NCBI RefSeq assembly: GCF_019456655.1
Contig: NZ_CP080332.1
Coordinates: forward strand, 248,001-312,000
Source of the DNA: Mycolicibacterium diernhoferi
Lineage (GTDB): Bacteria > Actinomycetota > Actinomycetes > Mycobacteriales > Mycobacteriaceae
Direction of reading: 5' to 3'
DNA length: 64,000 nt
The translations under genes and the position numbers were made by a program. Below are positions 52,528-62,135 of the stretch, piece by piece. The notes beneath the pieces were generated by a model that did not search any database, had not been told where the DNA came from, and saw only the letters and a list, made by a program, of their open reading frames with translations. Every line of letters starts with the position of its first letter. Position 1 is the stretch's first letter.

Positions 52528-54125
52528 GGACGATCCAGGGTTCGGACCGGGTCCGCAAGGGTGTGATGGGCGTAGTCACAGTGCTTCTCGTCATCGGCGT
52601 GGGCTCCAGTATCACCAGCGTGCCGATGCTGTTCGCGGTGCCCACCTACTACGCGCAGTTCAAGGACACCGCCGGCCTCAACGTCGGTGACAAGGTGCAG
52701 ATCGCCGGAGTCGACGTCGGCACGGTCACCAGCATGGATATCAACGGCGACAAGGTCGAGATCGGCTACACCCTCGGCGGCCGGGAGATCGGAACCGAGA
52801 GCCGCGCTGCGATCCGGACCGATACCCTCCTGGGCCGGAAGAACATTCAGGTGGAGCCGCGCGGTGACCAGATCCTTCAGCCGCGCGCTTTTCTACCGGT
52901 CGAGCAGACCCAGACGCCGTACCAGATCTACGACGCATTCCTCGATGTCACCCGAGCCTCGCAGGGCTGGGACACCCAGGCCGTCAAACAGTCGCTGAAC
53001 GTACTGTCCGAAACTGTCGATCAGACCGCACCGCACCTGAGCGCAGCACTCAAGGGCGTGCAGGAGTTCTCCGATTCGCTGGGCAAACGTGACGATCAGC
53101 TCAAAGCACTGCTGGCCAACGCAGGCAAGATCGCCACAGTGCTCGGTGACCGCAGCGCGCAGGTCAACGCGCTGCTGGTCAACACGCAGACGCTGCTGTC
53201 GGCGGTCAACGAGCGCCGGCAGGCCGTCAGCGTGCTGTTGGAGCGGATTTCAGCTGTCTCGCACCAGGTTTCCGGGTTCATCGACGACAACCCCAACCTC
53301 AACACCGTGCTCACCCAGCTGCAGACGGTCAGCACCGTCCTCAATGAGCGCAGGAATGAACTCGCGGACACGATCAGTCTGGCGGGCAAGTTCATGATCT
53401 CGCTCGCCGAGGCACTATCGTCGGGCCCCTACTTCAAGGTGGTGCTGGCCAACCTGCTGCCACCGACCCTGCTGCAGCCGTTTGTCGATGCGGCGTTCAA
53501 GAAGCGCGGTATCGACCCCGAGCAGTTCTGGCGAAATTCCGGACTGCCTGCGTTCCAGTTCCCGGATCCCAACGGCGAGCGCTTCGAGAACGGTGCGCCC
53601 CCGCCTGCACCGCGGGTGCTGGAGGGCACTCCGGAATTCCCGGGTCCGGCTGTCCCGCCCGGATCGCCCTGCTCGTACACCCCGCCGGCCGACGGCCTGC
53701 CCCGTCCTGGAACCCCGTTGCCCTGTGCGGATCTGAGCGTCGGTCCGTACGGCGACAACCCGTACGGACCGAACTACCACGGTCCGGTCGGCGTCCAGAC
53801 CTCTGAACCCGACCCACACGGACTCGGGCCGACCCCGGGCATTCCCAGTGCTGCGATCCCCGGCCAGTTGCCGCCGAATGTCCCGGGCGCCCCGGCACCG
53901 CCGTTGGCTCCCGGTCCGCCCGGAGCGCGCACCGTGCCGGTCGGTCCGCCCGGGGTTCCGGCCCCGCCGGGACCGACCCCGGGCCGCGCCGTCCCGGCAC
54001 CGATCCTGCCCGGACCGCCCCCGCCGCCGGGGCCGGGCCAGCAGCTCTCCCCGGCCGGCACCTTGCCGTTGCCGGGTAACCCACCGTTCCTTCCGCCCGG
54101 ATCGCAGCAGGGAGGGGTGCAGTAG
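52524..54125 (+). CDS. mce1C: MCE family protein Mce1C
   Basis: A 533-aa Mce subunit. N-terminal helix (about 14-33), MCE domain (FKDTAGLNVGDKVQIAGVDV, DTLLGRKNIQVEPRG), long helical part, and a Pro/Gly-rich C-terminus of about 190 residues (from about 350) with repeated PPGVPAPPGPTPG-like stretches, probably disordered at the cell wall. The ATG overlaps the mce1B stop. It belongs to the hexameric lipid conduit. Confidence 0.93.
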   Translation: MRTIQGSDRVRKGVMGVVTVLLVIGVGSSITSVPMLFAVPTYYAQFKDTAGLNVGDKVQIAGVDVGTVTSMDINGDKVEIGYTLGGREIGTESRAAIRTDTLLGRKNIQVEPRGDQILQPRAFLPVEQTQTPYQIYDAFLDVTRASQGWDTQAVKQSLNVLSETVDQTAPHLSAALKGVQEFSDSLGKRDDQLKALLANAGKIATVLGDRSAQVNALLVNTQTLLSAVNERRQAVSVLLERISAVSHQVSGFIDDNPNLNTVLTQLQTVSTVLNERRNELADTISLAGKFMISLAEALSSGPYFKVVLANLLPPTLLQPFVDAAFKKRGIDPEQFWRNSGLPAFQFPDPNGERFENGAPPPAPRVLEGTPEFPGPAVPPGSPCSYTPPADGLPRPGTPLPCADLSVGPYGDNPYGPNYHGPVGVQTSEPDPHGLGPTPGIPSAAIPGQLPPNVPGAPAPPLAPGPPGARTVPVGPPGVPAPPGPTPGRAVPAPILPGPPPPPGPGQQLSPAGTLPLPGNPPFLPPGSQQGGVQ

Positions 54126-55775
54126 ATGTCGACCATCTTCAACATCCGAAACATCAAGCTGCCGGTGCTGTCCAGGGCGTCGGTGATCCTGGGGATCATC
54201 GTGCTGGTTGTTGCCGTCGGTGCGGCCGCGGTGGGCTGGAACGTCTACAAACGGGTGAGCACCACGACGGTCACCGCGTACTTCCCCGAGGTGCTCGCGC
54301 TGTACCCGGGGGACAGAGTCCTCATCATGGGCGTCAAGGTCGGCCAGATCGACTCGATCACCACCGACGGCGACAAGATGAAGGTCGATTTTCACTGGGA
54401 CAGCAGGTACAAGGTGCCGGCGAATGCGTCGGCATCGGTGCTCAACCCGAGCCTGGTGGCGTCCCGCGTCATCCAGCTGTCCCCGCCCTACACCGGCGGG
54501 CCCGCCATGGCTGATGGTGCGGTGATCCCATTGGAGCGCACCCAGATTCCGGTCGAGTACGACGAGTTGCGCAATGAGGTGACCCGAATCCTGGCCGACC
54601 TCGGGCCGACCGCCGAACAGCCCAGGGGGCCGTTCGGCGATATCGTCGACTCCTTCGCGGACGGGTTCGCCGGCAAGGGCGAACAATTCAACAAGACGAT
54701 CCAGGGACTCTCCGAAGCGCTCGGTGCGTTGAATGAGGGTCGCGGTGACATCGTGACCGTGATCAAGAGCCTCGCGACGTTCGTCAACGCGCTCTACCGG
54801 AACGACCAGCAGTTCGTGGCCCTCAACAACGATCTTGCCCAGTTCACCGATTCGTTCACCAATACCGACCGCGAGGTGGCCACCGCGCTACAGGACCTCA
54901 ATCAGGTGCTGGCGACGACGCGAAAGTTCCTCGACGACAACGCTGAACCGCTCACCGCCGACATCAAGAACCTGGCGGACGTGACCAACGCGATCCTCCA
55001 GCCGGAGCCGCGCGACGGTCTGGAGATCGCGCTGCACACATTCCCCAACCTGCTGGCCAATGCGAACAACATCGCGTCACCGAATCAAGGTGGCGTCGTT
55101 GCCCTTCCGGTGCTGCCCGGCGTCACCAGCTTCTCCAACCCGCTGAACTTCATCTGCAGTGCCATCCAGGCCGGCAGCCGGCTGGGCTATCAGGAGTCCG
55201 CGGAGCTGTGTGCCCAATACCTGGCGCCGATCATGGACGCCATCAAGTTCAACTTCCTGCCCTTCGGCATGAACATGGCGAGCACCGCGATGACTCTGCC
55301 GAAGCAGATCTCCTACTCCGAGCCCCGGCTTCGGCCGCCGCCCGGGTACAAGGACACCACCGTGCCGGGCATCTTTGCCCGTGACACCTTGTTCTCGCAC
55401 GGCAATCACGAGCCGGGCTGGATCGTGGCGCCGGGCATGCAGGGCGTCGAGGTGTCGCCGTTCACAGCGAACATGCTGACCCCGGATTCGTTGGCTGCGT
55501 TGCTCGGTGGGCCCGACATCGTGCCGCCGCCGGCGCCTCCGGCCTTCGGTGTGCCACCGGGAGGCAATCTGCCCGGCCCGCCGAACGCGTACAGCCAGAC
55601 CAATCCGCTGCCGCCGCCTTGGTACCCGCAGCCGGGCCCGCCGCCGGCCCCGGCACCGGGCGTGATCCCCGGTGATCCGTTGGGCGCCATCGCTCCTGCG
55701 GCTCCGGCAGCGCCGGCCGCCGTACCGGCACCCCCCGGGCCCCCGCTGCCCGCCGAGATAGGAGGGGGCTCATGA
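54126..55775 (+). CDS. mce1D: MCE family protein Mce1D
   Basis: A 549-aa Mce subunit starting directly after the mce1C TAG. One N-terminal helix (about 16-38, ASVILGIIVLVVAVGAAAVG), MCE domain (YFPEVLALYPGDRVLIMGVK, SLVASRVIQLSPPY), helical tunnel part and a Pro-rich C-terminal tail (about 455-549). The stop overlaps mce1E as ATGA. Confidence 0.93.
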   Translation: MSTIFNIRNIKLPVLSRASVILGIIVLVVAVGAAAVGWNVYKRVSTTTVTAYFPEVLALYPGDRVLIMGVKVGQIDSITTDGDKMKVDFHWDSRYKVPANASASVLNPSLVASRVIQLSPPYTGGPAMADGAVIPLERTQIPVEYDELRNEVTRILADLGPTAEQPRGPFGDIVDSFADGFAGKGEQFNKTIQGLSEALGALNEGRGDIVTVIKSLATFVNALYRNDQQFVALNNDLAQFTDSFTNTDREVATALQDLNQVLATTRKFLDDNAEPLTADIKNLADVTNAILQPEPRDGLEIALHTFPNLLANANNIASPNQGGVVALPVLPGVTSFSNPLNFICSAIQAGSRLGYQESAELCAQYLAPIMDAIKFNFLPFGMNMASTAMTLPKQISYSEPRLRPPPGYKDTTVPGIFARDTLFSHGNHEPGWIVAPGMQGVEVSPFTANMLTPDSLAALLGGPDIVPPPAPPAFGVPPGGNLPGPPNAYSQTNPLPPPWYPQPGPPPAPAPGVIPGDPLGAIAPAAPAAPAAVPAPPGPPLPAEIGGGS

Positions 55776-56929
55776 CTCGGCCACAGATGAACTGGACGAA
55801 GCTCGGCGTCCGCACCGTCGCGCTGGCGGCCACCGGTCTGATGCTCAGTGGCTGTGGCCAATGGCGGGGTATCGCGAACGTCGCGCTGCCGGGTGGCCCC
55901 GGCACGCAGGACGGTCACTCGACGATCTACATCCAGATGCCGGAGACGTTGGCGCTCAACGCGAACAGCCGGGTCCGCGTCGCCGATGTCTTTGTCGGGC
56001 GGGTACGGACCATCGAGTTGAAGAACTGGGTGCCCACCCTGACGGTGGACCTGGAACCCGGCATCAAGTTGCCGTCCAACGCCCTTGCACGGATCGGGCA
56101 GACCAGCCTGCTGGGCTCTCAGCATGTGGAACTGGACTCCCCCGCTGAACCGTCGCCGACCCCGCTGCGGAACGGCGACACCATCCCGTTGCAGAACTCC
56201 TCGGCGTTCCCGACCATCGAACGGACCCTGGCCGCGATCTCGGGAGTCCTCACCGGAGGTGGCATCCCCAACCTCGAGGTGATCCAGAATGAGGTGAACG
56301 CGCTGCTGACCGGTCGGGCCGATGAGATCCGCGAGTTCCTGAACCGGTTGGACACCTTCACCCTGGAGCTGAACAAGCAGCGCGACGATCTGACCCGCGC
56401 GATCGACTCCACCAACCGCCTGCTGGTCGTCATCGCGCAGCGCAACGACACGCTGGATCAGGTGCTGACCGAATTCCCGCCGCTGATCCAGCATTTCGCG
56501 GAAACCCGGGACCTGTTCGCCGATGCGGTGACGGCGCTGGGCCGGGTCTCCGAGGCGTCCGACGAGACGCTCAGCAACTCGAACGCCAACCTGCACACCA
56601 ACTTGCAGGATCTGCAGCGCCCGCTCAAGCAGTTCACGAGGGCGGCACCGCACCTGGTAGAGGCGGTGAAGTTGATCCTGACCGCACCGTTCGCGATCGA
56701 GAACATCCATAAAGCCATCCGCGGCGACTACATCAACACGTCGGCGACCATCGACCTGACGCTGTCCGCCCTGGACAACGGCTGGCTTTCGGGCACCGGT
56801 CTGTCGGGCATGCTGCGCGCGCTGGAACAGGCCTGGGGCCGTGACCCGGCGACGATGATCCCGGACATCCGTTTCACGCCGAACCCGCTCGATGCGCCGA
56901 ACGGACCGCTGGTCGAAAGGGGGGAGTGA
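55772..56929 (+). CDS. mce1E: MCE family lipoprotein Mce1E (LprK)
   Basis: A 385-aa lipoprotein subunit: signal sequence with lipobox LSGC at Cys28 (LMLSGCGQW), MCE domain (QMPETLALNANSRVRVADVF, RIGQTSLLGSQHVELDSP) and helical tunnel. It is the only Mce1 member lipidated at the N-terminus, as in M. tuberculosis LprK. Lacks the Pro-rich tail. It ends 3 bases before mce1F. Confidence 0.93.
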   Translation: MTRPQMNWTKLGVRTVALAATGLMLSGCGQWRGIANVALPGGPGTQDGHSTIYIQMPETLALNANSRVRVADVFVGRVRTIELKNWVPTLTVDLEPGIKLPSNALARIGQTSLLGSQHVELDSPAEPSPTPLRNGDTIPLQNSSAFPTIERTLAAISGVLTGGGIPNLEVIQNEVNALLTGRADEIREFLNRLDTFTLELNKQRDDLTRAIDSTNRLLVVIAQRNDTLDQVLTEFPPLIQHFAETRDLFADAVTALGRVSEASDETLSNSNANLHTNLQDLQRPLKQFTRAAPHLVEAVKLILTAPFAIENIHKAIRGDYINTSATIDLTLSALDNGWLSGTGLSGMLRALEQAWGRDPATMIPDIRFTPNPLDAPNGPLVERGE

Positions 56930-56932
56930 GAC

Positions 56933-58486
56933 ATGTTGCTGACCAAGTTCATTCGAATACAGTTGCTGGCCTTCGCCGCCCTGACACTGGTCGCTCTGGT
57001 GGTGCTGTCCCTGGTATATCTGCGCCTCCCCGCCCATTTCGGCATCGGGATGTACCGCCTGTATGCCGATCTGCCGAGTTCGGCGGGACTCTACGAAACT
57101 GCCAACGTCACCTACCGCGGCGTCACCATCGGCAAGGTGCGCGCCGTCGAACCCACCCCACAGGGCGCCCGGGTGACGATGGACATCGACAACGACGCCA
57201 AGATCCCACTGGATGCCAGCGCCAACGTGCATTCGGTGTCGGCGGTCGGCGAGCAGTTCATCGACGTGGTGTCCGACACCGATGACGGCGCGTACTTCTC
57301 TTCCGGCCAGACCATCACCAAGGCCACTGTGCCCTCGGAGGTGGGGCCGGCACTCGACGCCGCCCAGGCCAGCCTGGCCGCGATACCGAAGGAGAAGATC
57401 GGCCAGCTGCTCGACGAGACGGCCACGGCGGTGGGCGGGCTGGGGCCGTCACTCCAGCGGCTGGTGGATGCGACGCAGGCACTGGCCGGGGACTTCCGGG
57501 ACAATCTGGGGGCGGTGGACGATATCGTCGACCGTTCCGGGCCGATCCTGGACAGCCAGGTGAATTCTGCGGACGCCATCGCCCGGTGGGCGGCCAATCT
57601 GAACACCATCGCGTCGCAGACCGCCGAGCAGGATGCCGCGCTGCGCAGCGGTCTGCAGCAGGCGGCCCCGACGGCCGATCAGCTCAGCGGGGTGTTCAGC
57701 GACGTCCGCGACGCTCTGCCCCAGACGCTCGCCAATCTCGAGGTCATATTCGACATGCTCAAGCGGTACAACAAGCATGTCGAGCAGATACTTGTGCTCC
57801 TACCGCAGGGTGGCGCCCTTGGCCAGGCCGGGACGATCTTCGGTGCCCAGGGCCTGCTGCACTTCGGTCTGGGCGTCAACTCGCCCCCGCCTTGCCTGAC
57901 CGGGTTCCTGCCGGCCCCGCAGTGGCGGTCACCGGCCGACACCAGCACCCAACCGATCCCGCAGGGTCTCTACTGCAAGATTCCCAAGGACGCCACCAAT
58001 GTGGTGCGCGGCGCGCGCAACAACCCCTGCGCCGACGTGCCGGGTAAACGTGCCGCCACCCCACGGGAATGCCGCAGCGACGAGCCCTACGTGCCGTTGG
58101 GCACCAACCCCTGGTACGGCGATCCGAATCAGATCGTCGACTGCCCCGCCGCCGGCGCGCGATGCACCCAACCGGTGAACCCCGGCCAGGTCATCCCTGC
58201 ACCGTCGATCAACAACGGGTTGAATCCACTGCCGGCCAGTCAACTGCCCCCACCGGAATCGAGCGCACCGACCAGCGATCCGCTCACCCCGCCCGGACAG
58301 GGCACGGTCACCTGTAGTGGACAGCAACCCAACCCCTGCATCTACACTCCGGCATCAGGTCCGTCGGCGGTCTACAGCCCGTCCAGCGGCGAGGTGGTCG
58401 GACCTGACGGGGTCAAGTACTCGGTCAACAACTCGAATAACCCAGGAGAGAACGGATGGAAGGAGATGCTGGCACCAGCCGGCTGA
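56933..58486 (+). CDS. mce1F: MCE family protein Mce1F
   Basis: A 517-aa Mce subunit. N-terminal membrane helix (about 8-30), MCE domain (YADLPSSAGLYETANVTYRG, ANVHSVSAVGEQFIDVVSD), helical tunnel, then a Cys/Pro-rich C-terminal half with several CxxC-like spacings (NPCADVPGKR, DCPAAGARC). Its 3' end overlaps mam1A by 31 bases. Last of the six Mce1 conduit subunits. Confidence 0.93.
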   Translation: MLLTKFIRIQLLAFAALTLVALVVLSLVYLRLPAHFGIGMYRLYADLPSSAGLYETANVTYRGVTIGKVRAVEPTPQGARVTMDIDNDAKIPLDASANVHSVSAVGEQFIDVVSDTDDGAYFSSGQTITKATVPSEVGPALDAAQASLAAIPKEKIGQLLDETATAVGGLGPSLQRLVDATQALAGDFRDNLGAVDDIVDRSGPILDSQVNSADAIARWAANLNTIASQTAEQDAALRSGLQQAAPTADQLSGVFSDVRDALPQTLANLEVIFDMLKRYNKHVEQILVLLPQGGALGQAGTIFGAQGLLHFGLGVNSPPPCLTGFLPAPQWRSPADTSTQPIPQGLYCKIPKDATNVVRGARNNPCADVPGKRAATPRECRSDEPYVPLGTNPWYGDPNQIVDCPAAGARCTQPVNPGQVIPAPSINNGLNPLPASQLPPPESSAPTSDPLTPPGQGTVTCSGQQPNPCIYTPASGPSAVYSPSSGEVVGPDGVKYSVNNSNNPGENGWKEMLAPAG

Positions 58487-59067
58487 ACCCCACCGACCAG
58501 GACGACGACACCAGCGACATCCCAGCCGCCGAGGAGGCGGTTCCCGCGACACCCCAGGACACCAACCACGGCCGACTCGGCCGCGGCTGGTTGACCGGCA
58601 TCTGCGCCGCACTCTTCGTGCTGGCCGCGGGCCTCACCGTGACCGGATACCTGCTGCTGCAGTCCAATGCCCGCAGCGAGCAGATCGCTCGCGACGACGC
58701 GGTAGCCCTGCAAGCGGCCAAGGACTGCGTGATCGCGACCCAGGCCCCGGATACCGCGTCGATGGGCGCCGCGCAGGCCAGGATCGTCGAGTGCTCGACC
58801 GGTGACTTCGGCGCCCAGGCCGTGTTCTACAGCTCGATGCTGACGGAGGCCTATCAGGCGGCCAATGTGCAGGTCGAGGTCGCCGATCTGCGTGCGGCGG
58901 TCGAGCGCCACCACGACGACGGCTCGGTCGATGTGCTGGTGGCGTTGCGCACCAAGGTGAGCAACAGCGAAGCCGCCGGCCAGGAACAGGGCTACCGGTT
59001 GCGCGTCACGATGCAGCGTGACAACGGTACCTACAAGATCGCCAACCTGGTCCAGGTCAGCACGTGA
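58456..59067 (+). CDS. mam1A: Mce-associated membrane protein Mam1A (Rv0175-like)
   Basis: A 203-aa protein with an acidic cytoplasmic N-terminus, one membrane helix (about 46-70, GICAALFVLAAGLTVTGYLL) and a periplasmic domain of the Mce-associated/SnoaL-like fold (about 75-203, VEVADLRAAVERHHDDGSVD). Such proteins help stability or assembly of Mce complexes. The ATG has an AGGAGAG site inside mce1F. The stop overlaps mam1B as GTGA. Confidence 0.88.
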   Translation: MEGDAGTSRLNPTDQDDDTSDIPAAEEAVPATPQDTNHGRLGRGWLTGICAALFVLAAGLTVTGYLLLQSNARSEQIARDDAVALQAAKDCVIATQAPDTASMGAAQARIVECSTGDFGAQAVFYSSMLTEAYQAANVQVEVADLRAAVERHHDDGSVDVLVALRTKVSNSEAAGQEQGYRLRVTMQRDNGTYKIANLVQVST

Positions 59068-60047
59068 CGGCCGTGCTCGACGAGGTTACGCAGACCCGGG
59101 AGGTCGCAGCGGCGGACCTGGCGTCCTGGGGCGCCAGGGCGGGCGCGTTGAGCATCGATGTGCTGTTCGGCATGGCGCTCCTCGGCACGCTGGCGCAGCT
59201 GGCCTGGACCGCGCCGTTGCTGGGCTGGCTGTGGTGGGTCTACGTGACCCTGGCGGCCGTGGCCGGCCTGGCGATGATGGCCAACCGCTGGCTGCTGCCG
59301 GCGCGGTACGGCTGGACGGTGGGTCGTGCGGTGGCCGGTATCCGGGTGGTGGGCCTCGACGGCACGCCGGCGGACGTCGGACGGTTGTTTCTCCGCGATA
59401 TCGCCCACCTGCTGGACACCGCCGCAGTGCTGCTCGGCTGGCTGTGGCCGCTGTGGGATCGGCGACACCGCACCTTCGCGGACCTGTTGTTGCGCACCGA
59501 AGTGCACCGGGTTGGCGAGCCGGAACGCAGTCCGCGCCGACCGGTCGCGATCGGACTGCTGACCCTCGCCGTGGTATGCATCGCCGCGACCGCGTCGGGC
59601 TACCTGGTGGTGTACCGACACGACCGTGCCCTCGAGGAGGCGCGGACCCAGATCGCCGAGCAGGGCCCCCGCATCGTCGAGCAGGTGCTGAGCTATACCC
59701 CGGAGACCGCCGAGGATGACTTCGCCCGGGCACAGTCGCTGGCCAGCGAGGTCTATCGGCCCCAGCTGATCGCCCAACAGGAGGCGCTTCAGACGGCACC
59801 TCTGGCGTCCAACGAGTACTGGGCCGTCAACAGCGCCGTGCTGGAGGAGCCCGAGCTGACCTCGACCACCGCATCGATGTTGTTGGCGATGCAGGGCTAC
59901 CGCAGCACCGATCCGAACACCACGCGATTCATCACCGCGACGGTGCGGGTGGATTTCGTCAAGGCCGGCGACCAGTGGCAGGTGCAGAACTTGACCGTGC
60001 TGACGAGGCCCTATACCCCAGCGCCCGATGCAGGGGGCGGCGGATGA
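59064..60047 (+). CDS. mam1B: Mce-associated protein Mam1B with RDD domain (Rv0176-like)
   Basis: A 327-aa protein. An RDD-type membrane domain fills residues 18-150 (LASWGARAGALSIDVLFGMA, PARYGWTVGRAVAGIRVVG, LWDRRHRTFADLLLRT); another helix at 160-182 leads to a Mce-associated periplasmic domain (about 185-320). It is a fusion of RDD and Mam modules as in M. tuberculosis. GTG start overlaps mam1A; stop overlaps mam1C as ATGA. Confidence 0.88.
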   Translation: MTAVLDEVTQTREVAAADLASWGARAGALSIDVLFGMALLGTLAQLAWTAPLLGWLWWVYVTLAAVAGLAMMANRWLLPARYGWTVGRAVAGIRVVGLDGTPADVGRLFLRDIAHLLDTAAVLLGWLWPLWDRRHRTFADLLLRTEVHRVGEPERSPRRPVAIGLLTLAVVCIAATASGYLVVYRHDRALEEARTQIAEQGPRIVEQVLSYTPETAEDDFARAQSLASEVYRPQLIAQQEALQTAPLASNEYWAVNSAVLEEPELTSTTASMLLAMQGYRSTDPNTTRFITATVRVDFVKAGDQWQVQNLTVLTRPYTPAPDAGGGG

Positions 60048-60595
60048 GCCCGCGCCGCATCGTCGATCCCGACGCCCCGGAGTTCTTCGTCGCGCCGGTC
60101 GACCGGCCCGCCCGGTGGGGGCTGCCACTGGTCGCCGGCCTCGCCGCGCTGGTGATCGCGGTGGCGCTGGGGCTGGCGTCGTTCATGACGGTCGCGCACG
60201 AGTCGAACCGTCAGACACAGATCCGGGACGCCGATGCGCTGGGCTATGTCCGGGCGTTCATGACGGCCTACACCACTCTGGATCCGTTCAACGCCAACGA
60301 TTACGCCGACCGGATCCGCGCCCAGGGCACCGGAGAGTTCGTGCAGACGTTCACGGAGAAACAGAACGAGATCCTGCTTCAGGTGGCCCGGGCCGAACCC
60401 ACCACCGGGGAGGTCCTGGAGGCCGGCGTGCAGCGGTGGAACGACAACGGCAGCGCCGATGTCCTGGTCGCCACCAAGATGACCAGCACCACCCCGGACG
60501 GAAAAACCACTATCGAGACCGGAAGTCGTTGGCTGGCAACGACAATCAAGGAGGGACAGCAGTGGAAGATCAGCCGGCTGATTCAGGTGATCTGA
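60044..60595 (+). CDS. mam1C: Mce-associated membrane protein Mam1C (Rv0177-like)
   Basis: A 183-aa protein with one membrane helix (about 27-50, LPLVAGLAALVIAVALGLAS) and a periplasmic Mam domain (VRAFMTAYTTLDPFNANDYA, GVQRWNDNGSADVLVATKM, WKISRLIQVI at the end). The ATG at 60044 was set by the ATGA overlap with mam1B. It overlaps mam1D by 34 bases. Confidence 0.88.
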   Translation: MSPRRIVDPDAPEFFVAPVDRPARWGLPLVAGLAALVIAVALGLASFMTVAHESNRQTQIRDADALGYVRAFMTAYTTLDPFNANDYADRIRAQGTGEFVQTFTEKQNEILLQVARAEPTTGEVLEAGVQRWNDNGSADVLVATKMTSTTPDGKTTIETGSRWLATTIKEGQQWKISRLIQVI

Positions 60596-61149
60596 CCACC
60601 GAGGCCGAGACGGAGGACACGGTGCCGCACCGCGCGCCGAGCCGCGGGATCAAGGTGGCCGCCGCCGCCGGGGCCGCGGCGTTCGTCGCCGCCGCCGCGT
60701 TCGCCGGGGCCGGCGCAGAGCCCTATCTGACCGATCGGGCGCTGGTGCAGGTCAAGCTCGACATCGCCGGGACCGCCGCCGACGCGATCACCACACTGTG
60801 GACCTACACGCCCGAGGACATGGAAACCCTGCCCGACCGGGCCGCCAAGTTCCTCGGCGGGGACTTCGAGGCGGAGTACCGTAAGTACATCGACGCCATC
60901 GCCGCACCCAACAAGCAGGCCCAGGTGTCCAACAACACCGACGTGCTCGGCACCGCGGTGGAATCCCTCGACGGTGGCAACGCCTCGGCGATCGTGTACA
61001 CCAACTCGGTGGCGACCAGCCCGGTCACCAAGAACATCCCGTCCCTGCGCTACCTGTCCTACCGTCTGATCATGGAGAAACGCGGAACCGACTGGCTCAT
61101 CACCAAGATGAACGCCATCACCTCGCTGGATCTGACACCCCGGCTGTAG
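60562..61149 (+). CDS. mam1D: Mce-associated membrane protein Mam1D (Rv0178-like)
   Basis: A 195-aa protein starting VEDQPADSGDLTTEAETEDT, with one Ala-rich membrane segment (about 32-52) and a Mam domain to the end (ITTLWTYTPEDMETLPDRAA, YLSYRLIMEKRGTDWLITKM). The GTG at 60562 has an AAGGAGGGACA site; a longer frame into mam1C is not family-like. It is the last gene of the mce1 operon here. The 18-base gap to the DUF1275 gene shows no clear terminator. Confidence 0.87.
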   Translation: MEDQPADSGDLTTEAETEDTVPHRAPSRGIKVAAAAGAAAFVAAAAFAGAGAEPYLTDRALVQVKLDIAGTAADAITTLWTYTPEDMETLPDRAAKFLGGDFEAEYRKYIDAIAAPNKQAQVSNNTDVLGTAVESLDGGNASAIVYTNSVATSPVTKNIPSLRYLSYRLIMEKRGTDWLITKMNAITSLDLTPRL

Positions 61150-61167
61150 CGCCCGGGGGTCGCCGGT

Positions 61168-62049
61168 ATGAAATCGCCTGTCTCGCATCGGCTCACCATG
61201 ACGGCACTGCTGCTGCTCACGTTCGCCACCGGTCTGGTGGACGCGGTCAGCGTGCTGGTGCTGGGCCACGTCTTCGTGGCCAACATGACCGGCAACGTCA
61301 TCTTCCTCGGATTCTGGTTCGTCCCGCATTCCGGCGTCGACCTGTGGGCCGCGGTGGTGGCGTTCCTCAGCTTCGTCACCGGCGCCGTCGTCGGTGGGCG
61401 TCTGGTAAGGCACCGGGGCCCGTCGGTGCGTCGCTGGTTGCCGACCGCTCTGGCGGTGGAGGTGGTGCTGCTGGTGGCGCTCGCCGTCCTGGCCGGCGCC
61501 GGTGTACTGCACTATGACGACGACACCAAACTCATCCTGATAGCCGGATTGGCAGTGGCTTTCGGCATCCAGAACGCCAGCGCCCGCCAGTTCGGTATCC
61601 AGGAACTCAGCACCACCGTGCTCACCCAGACCATCGTGGGCATCGGATTCGACAGCCGGTTGGCCGGCGGCACCGGCCAGCGCGAGAAGCTGCGCTACAC
61701 GGTGGTGCTCACCATGTGCGCGGGTGCGGTGCTCGGTGCGACCCTGACCCTGAAAGTGGTGGCACCGGTGATCGGGCTGGCCGCCGCGGTCGTCACCGCG
61801 GCGGCGCTGATCTTCGCGTTCGGCCCGAGGCGCTCGACGAGCAGTAGCCCGACCGTGCGCGTCCGTGCGGATTTCGCAAAGGGCCGCTGGGGTGCGGCGA
61901 AAGGCATCAAAGGTGGTCGGCGCGGTACCGACCGGCAAAGGGCTGCGCCACCGCTACATCAGCGTGCCGGCGCCCTGATGCTGCGGCGAACGTGGGGAAC
62001 CCAGCCTCGCGAAAAGCCTTGCGGCAAACCGGATCGACGCCCGAGATAA
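61168..62049 (+). CDS. DUF1275 (YoaK-like) membrane protein with an unusual C-terminal extension
   Basis: A 293-aa protein. Residues 10-222 are a typical DUF1275 unit with about six helices (GLVDAVSVLVLGHVFVANMT, NVIFLGFWF, GIQNASARQFGIQELSTTVLT). After FGPRRS near 225 follow about 70 residues that are Arg/Gly/Pro-rich and unlike the family, possibly read-through of a lost stop codon. Function of the family is unknown. It starts 18 bases after mam1D and could ride on the mce1 transcript. Confidence 0.8.
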   Translation: MKSPVSHRLTMTALLLLTFATGLVDAVSVLVLGHVFVANMTGNVIFLGFWFVPHSGVDLWAAVVAFLSFVTGAVVGGRLVRHRGPSVRRWLPTALAVEVVLLVALAVLAGAGVLHYDDDTKLILIAGLAVAFGIQNASARQFGIQELSTTVLTQTIVGIGFDSRLAGGTGQREKLRYTVVLTMCAGAVLGATLTLKVVAPVIGLAAAVVTAAALIFAFGPRRSTSSSPTVRVRADFAKGRWGAAKGIKGGRRGTDRQRAAPPLHQRAGALMLRRTWGTQPREKPCGKPDRRPR

Positions 62050-62135
62050 TTACCGATGCAAAAGCCCCGGTCGAGAAAGATCTTGATGTTAAGTTTTGGC
62101 TGAGAGTCCACTGGCAGCGGGGGAGGCACGGGGAT

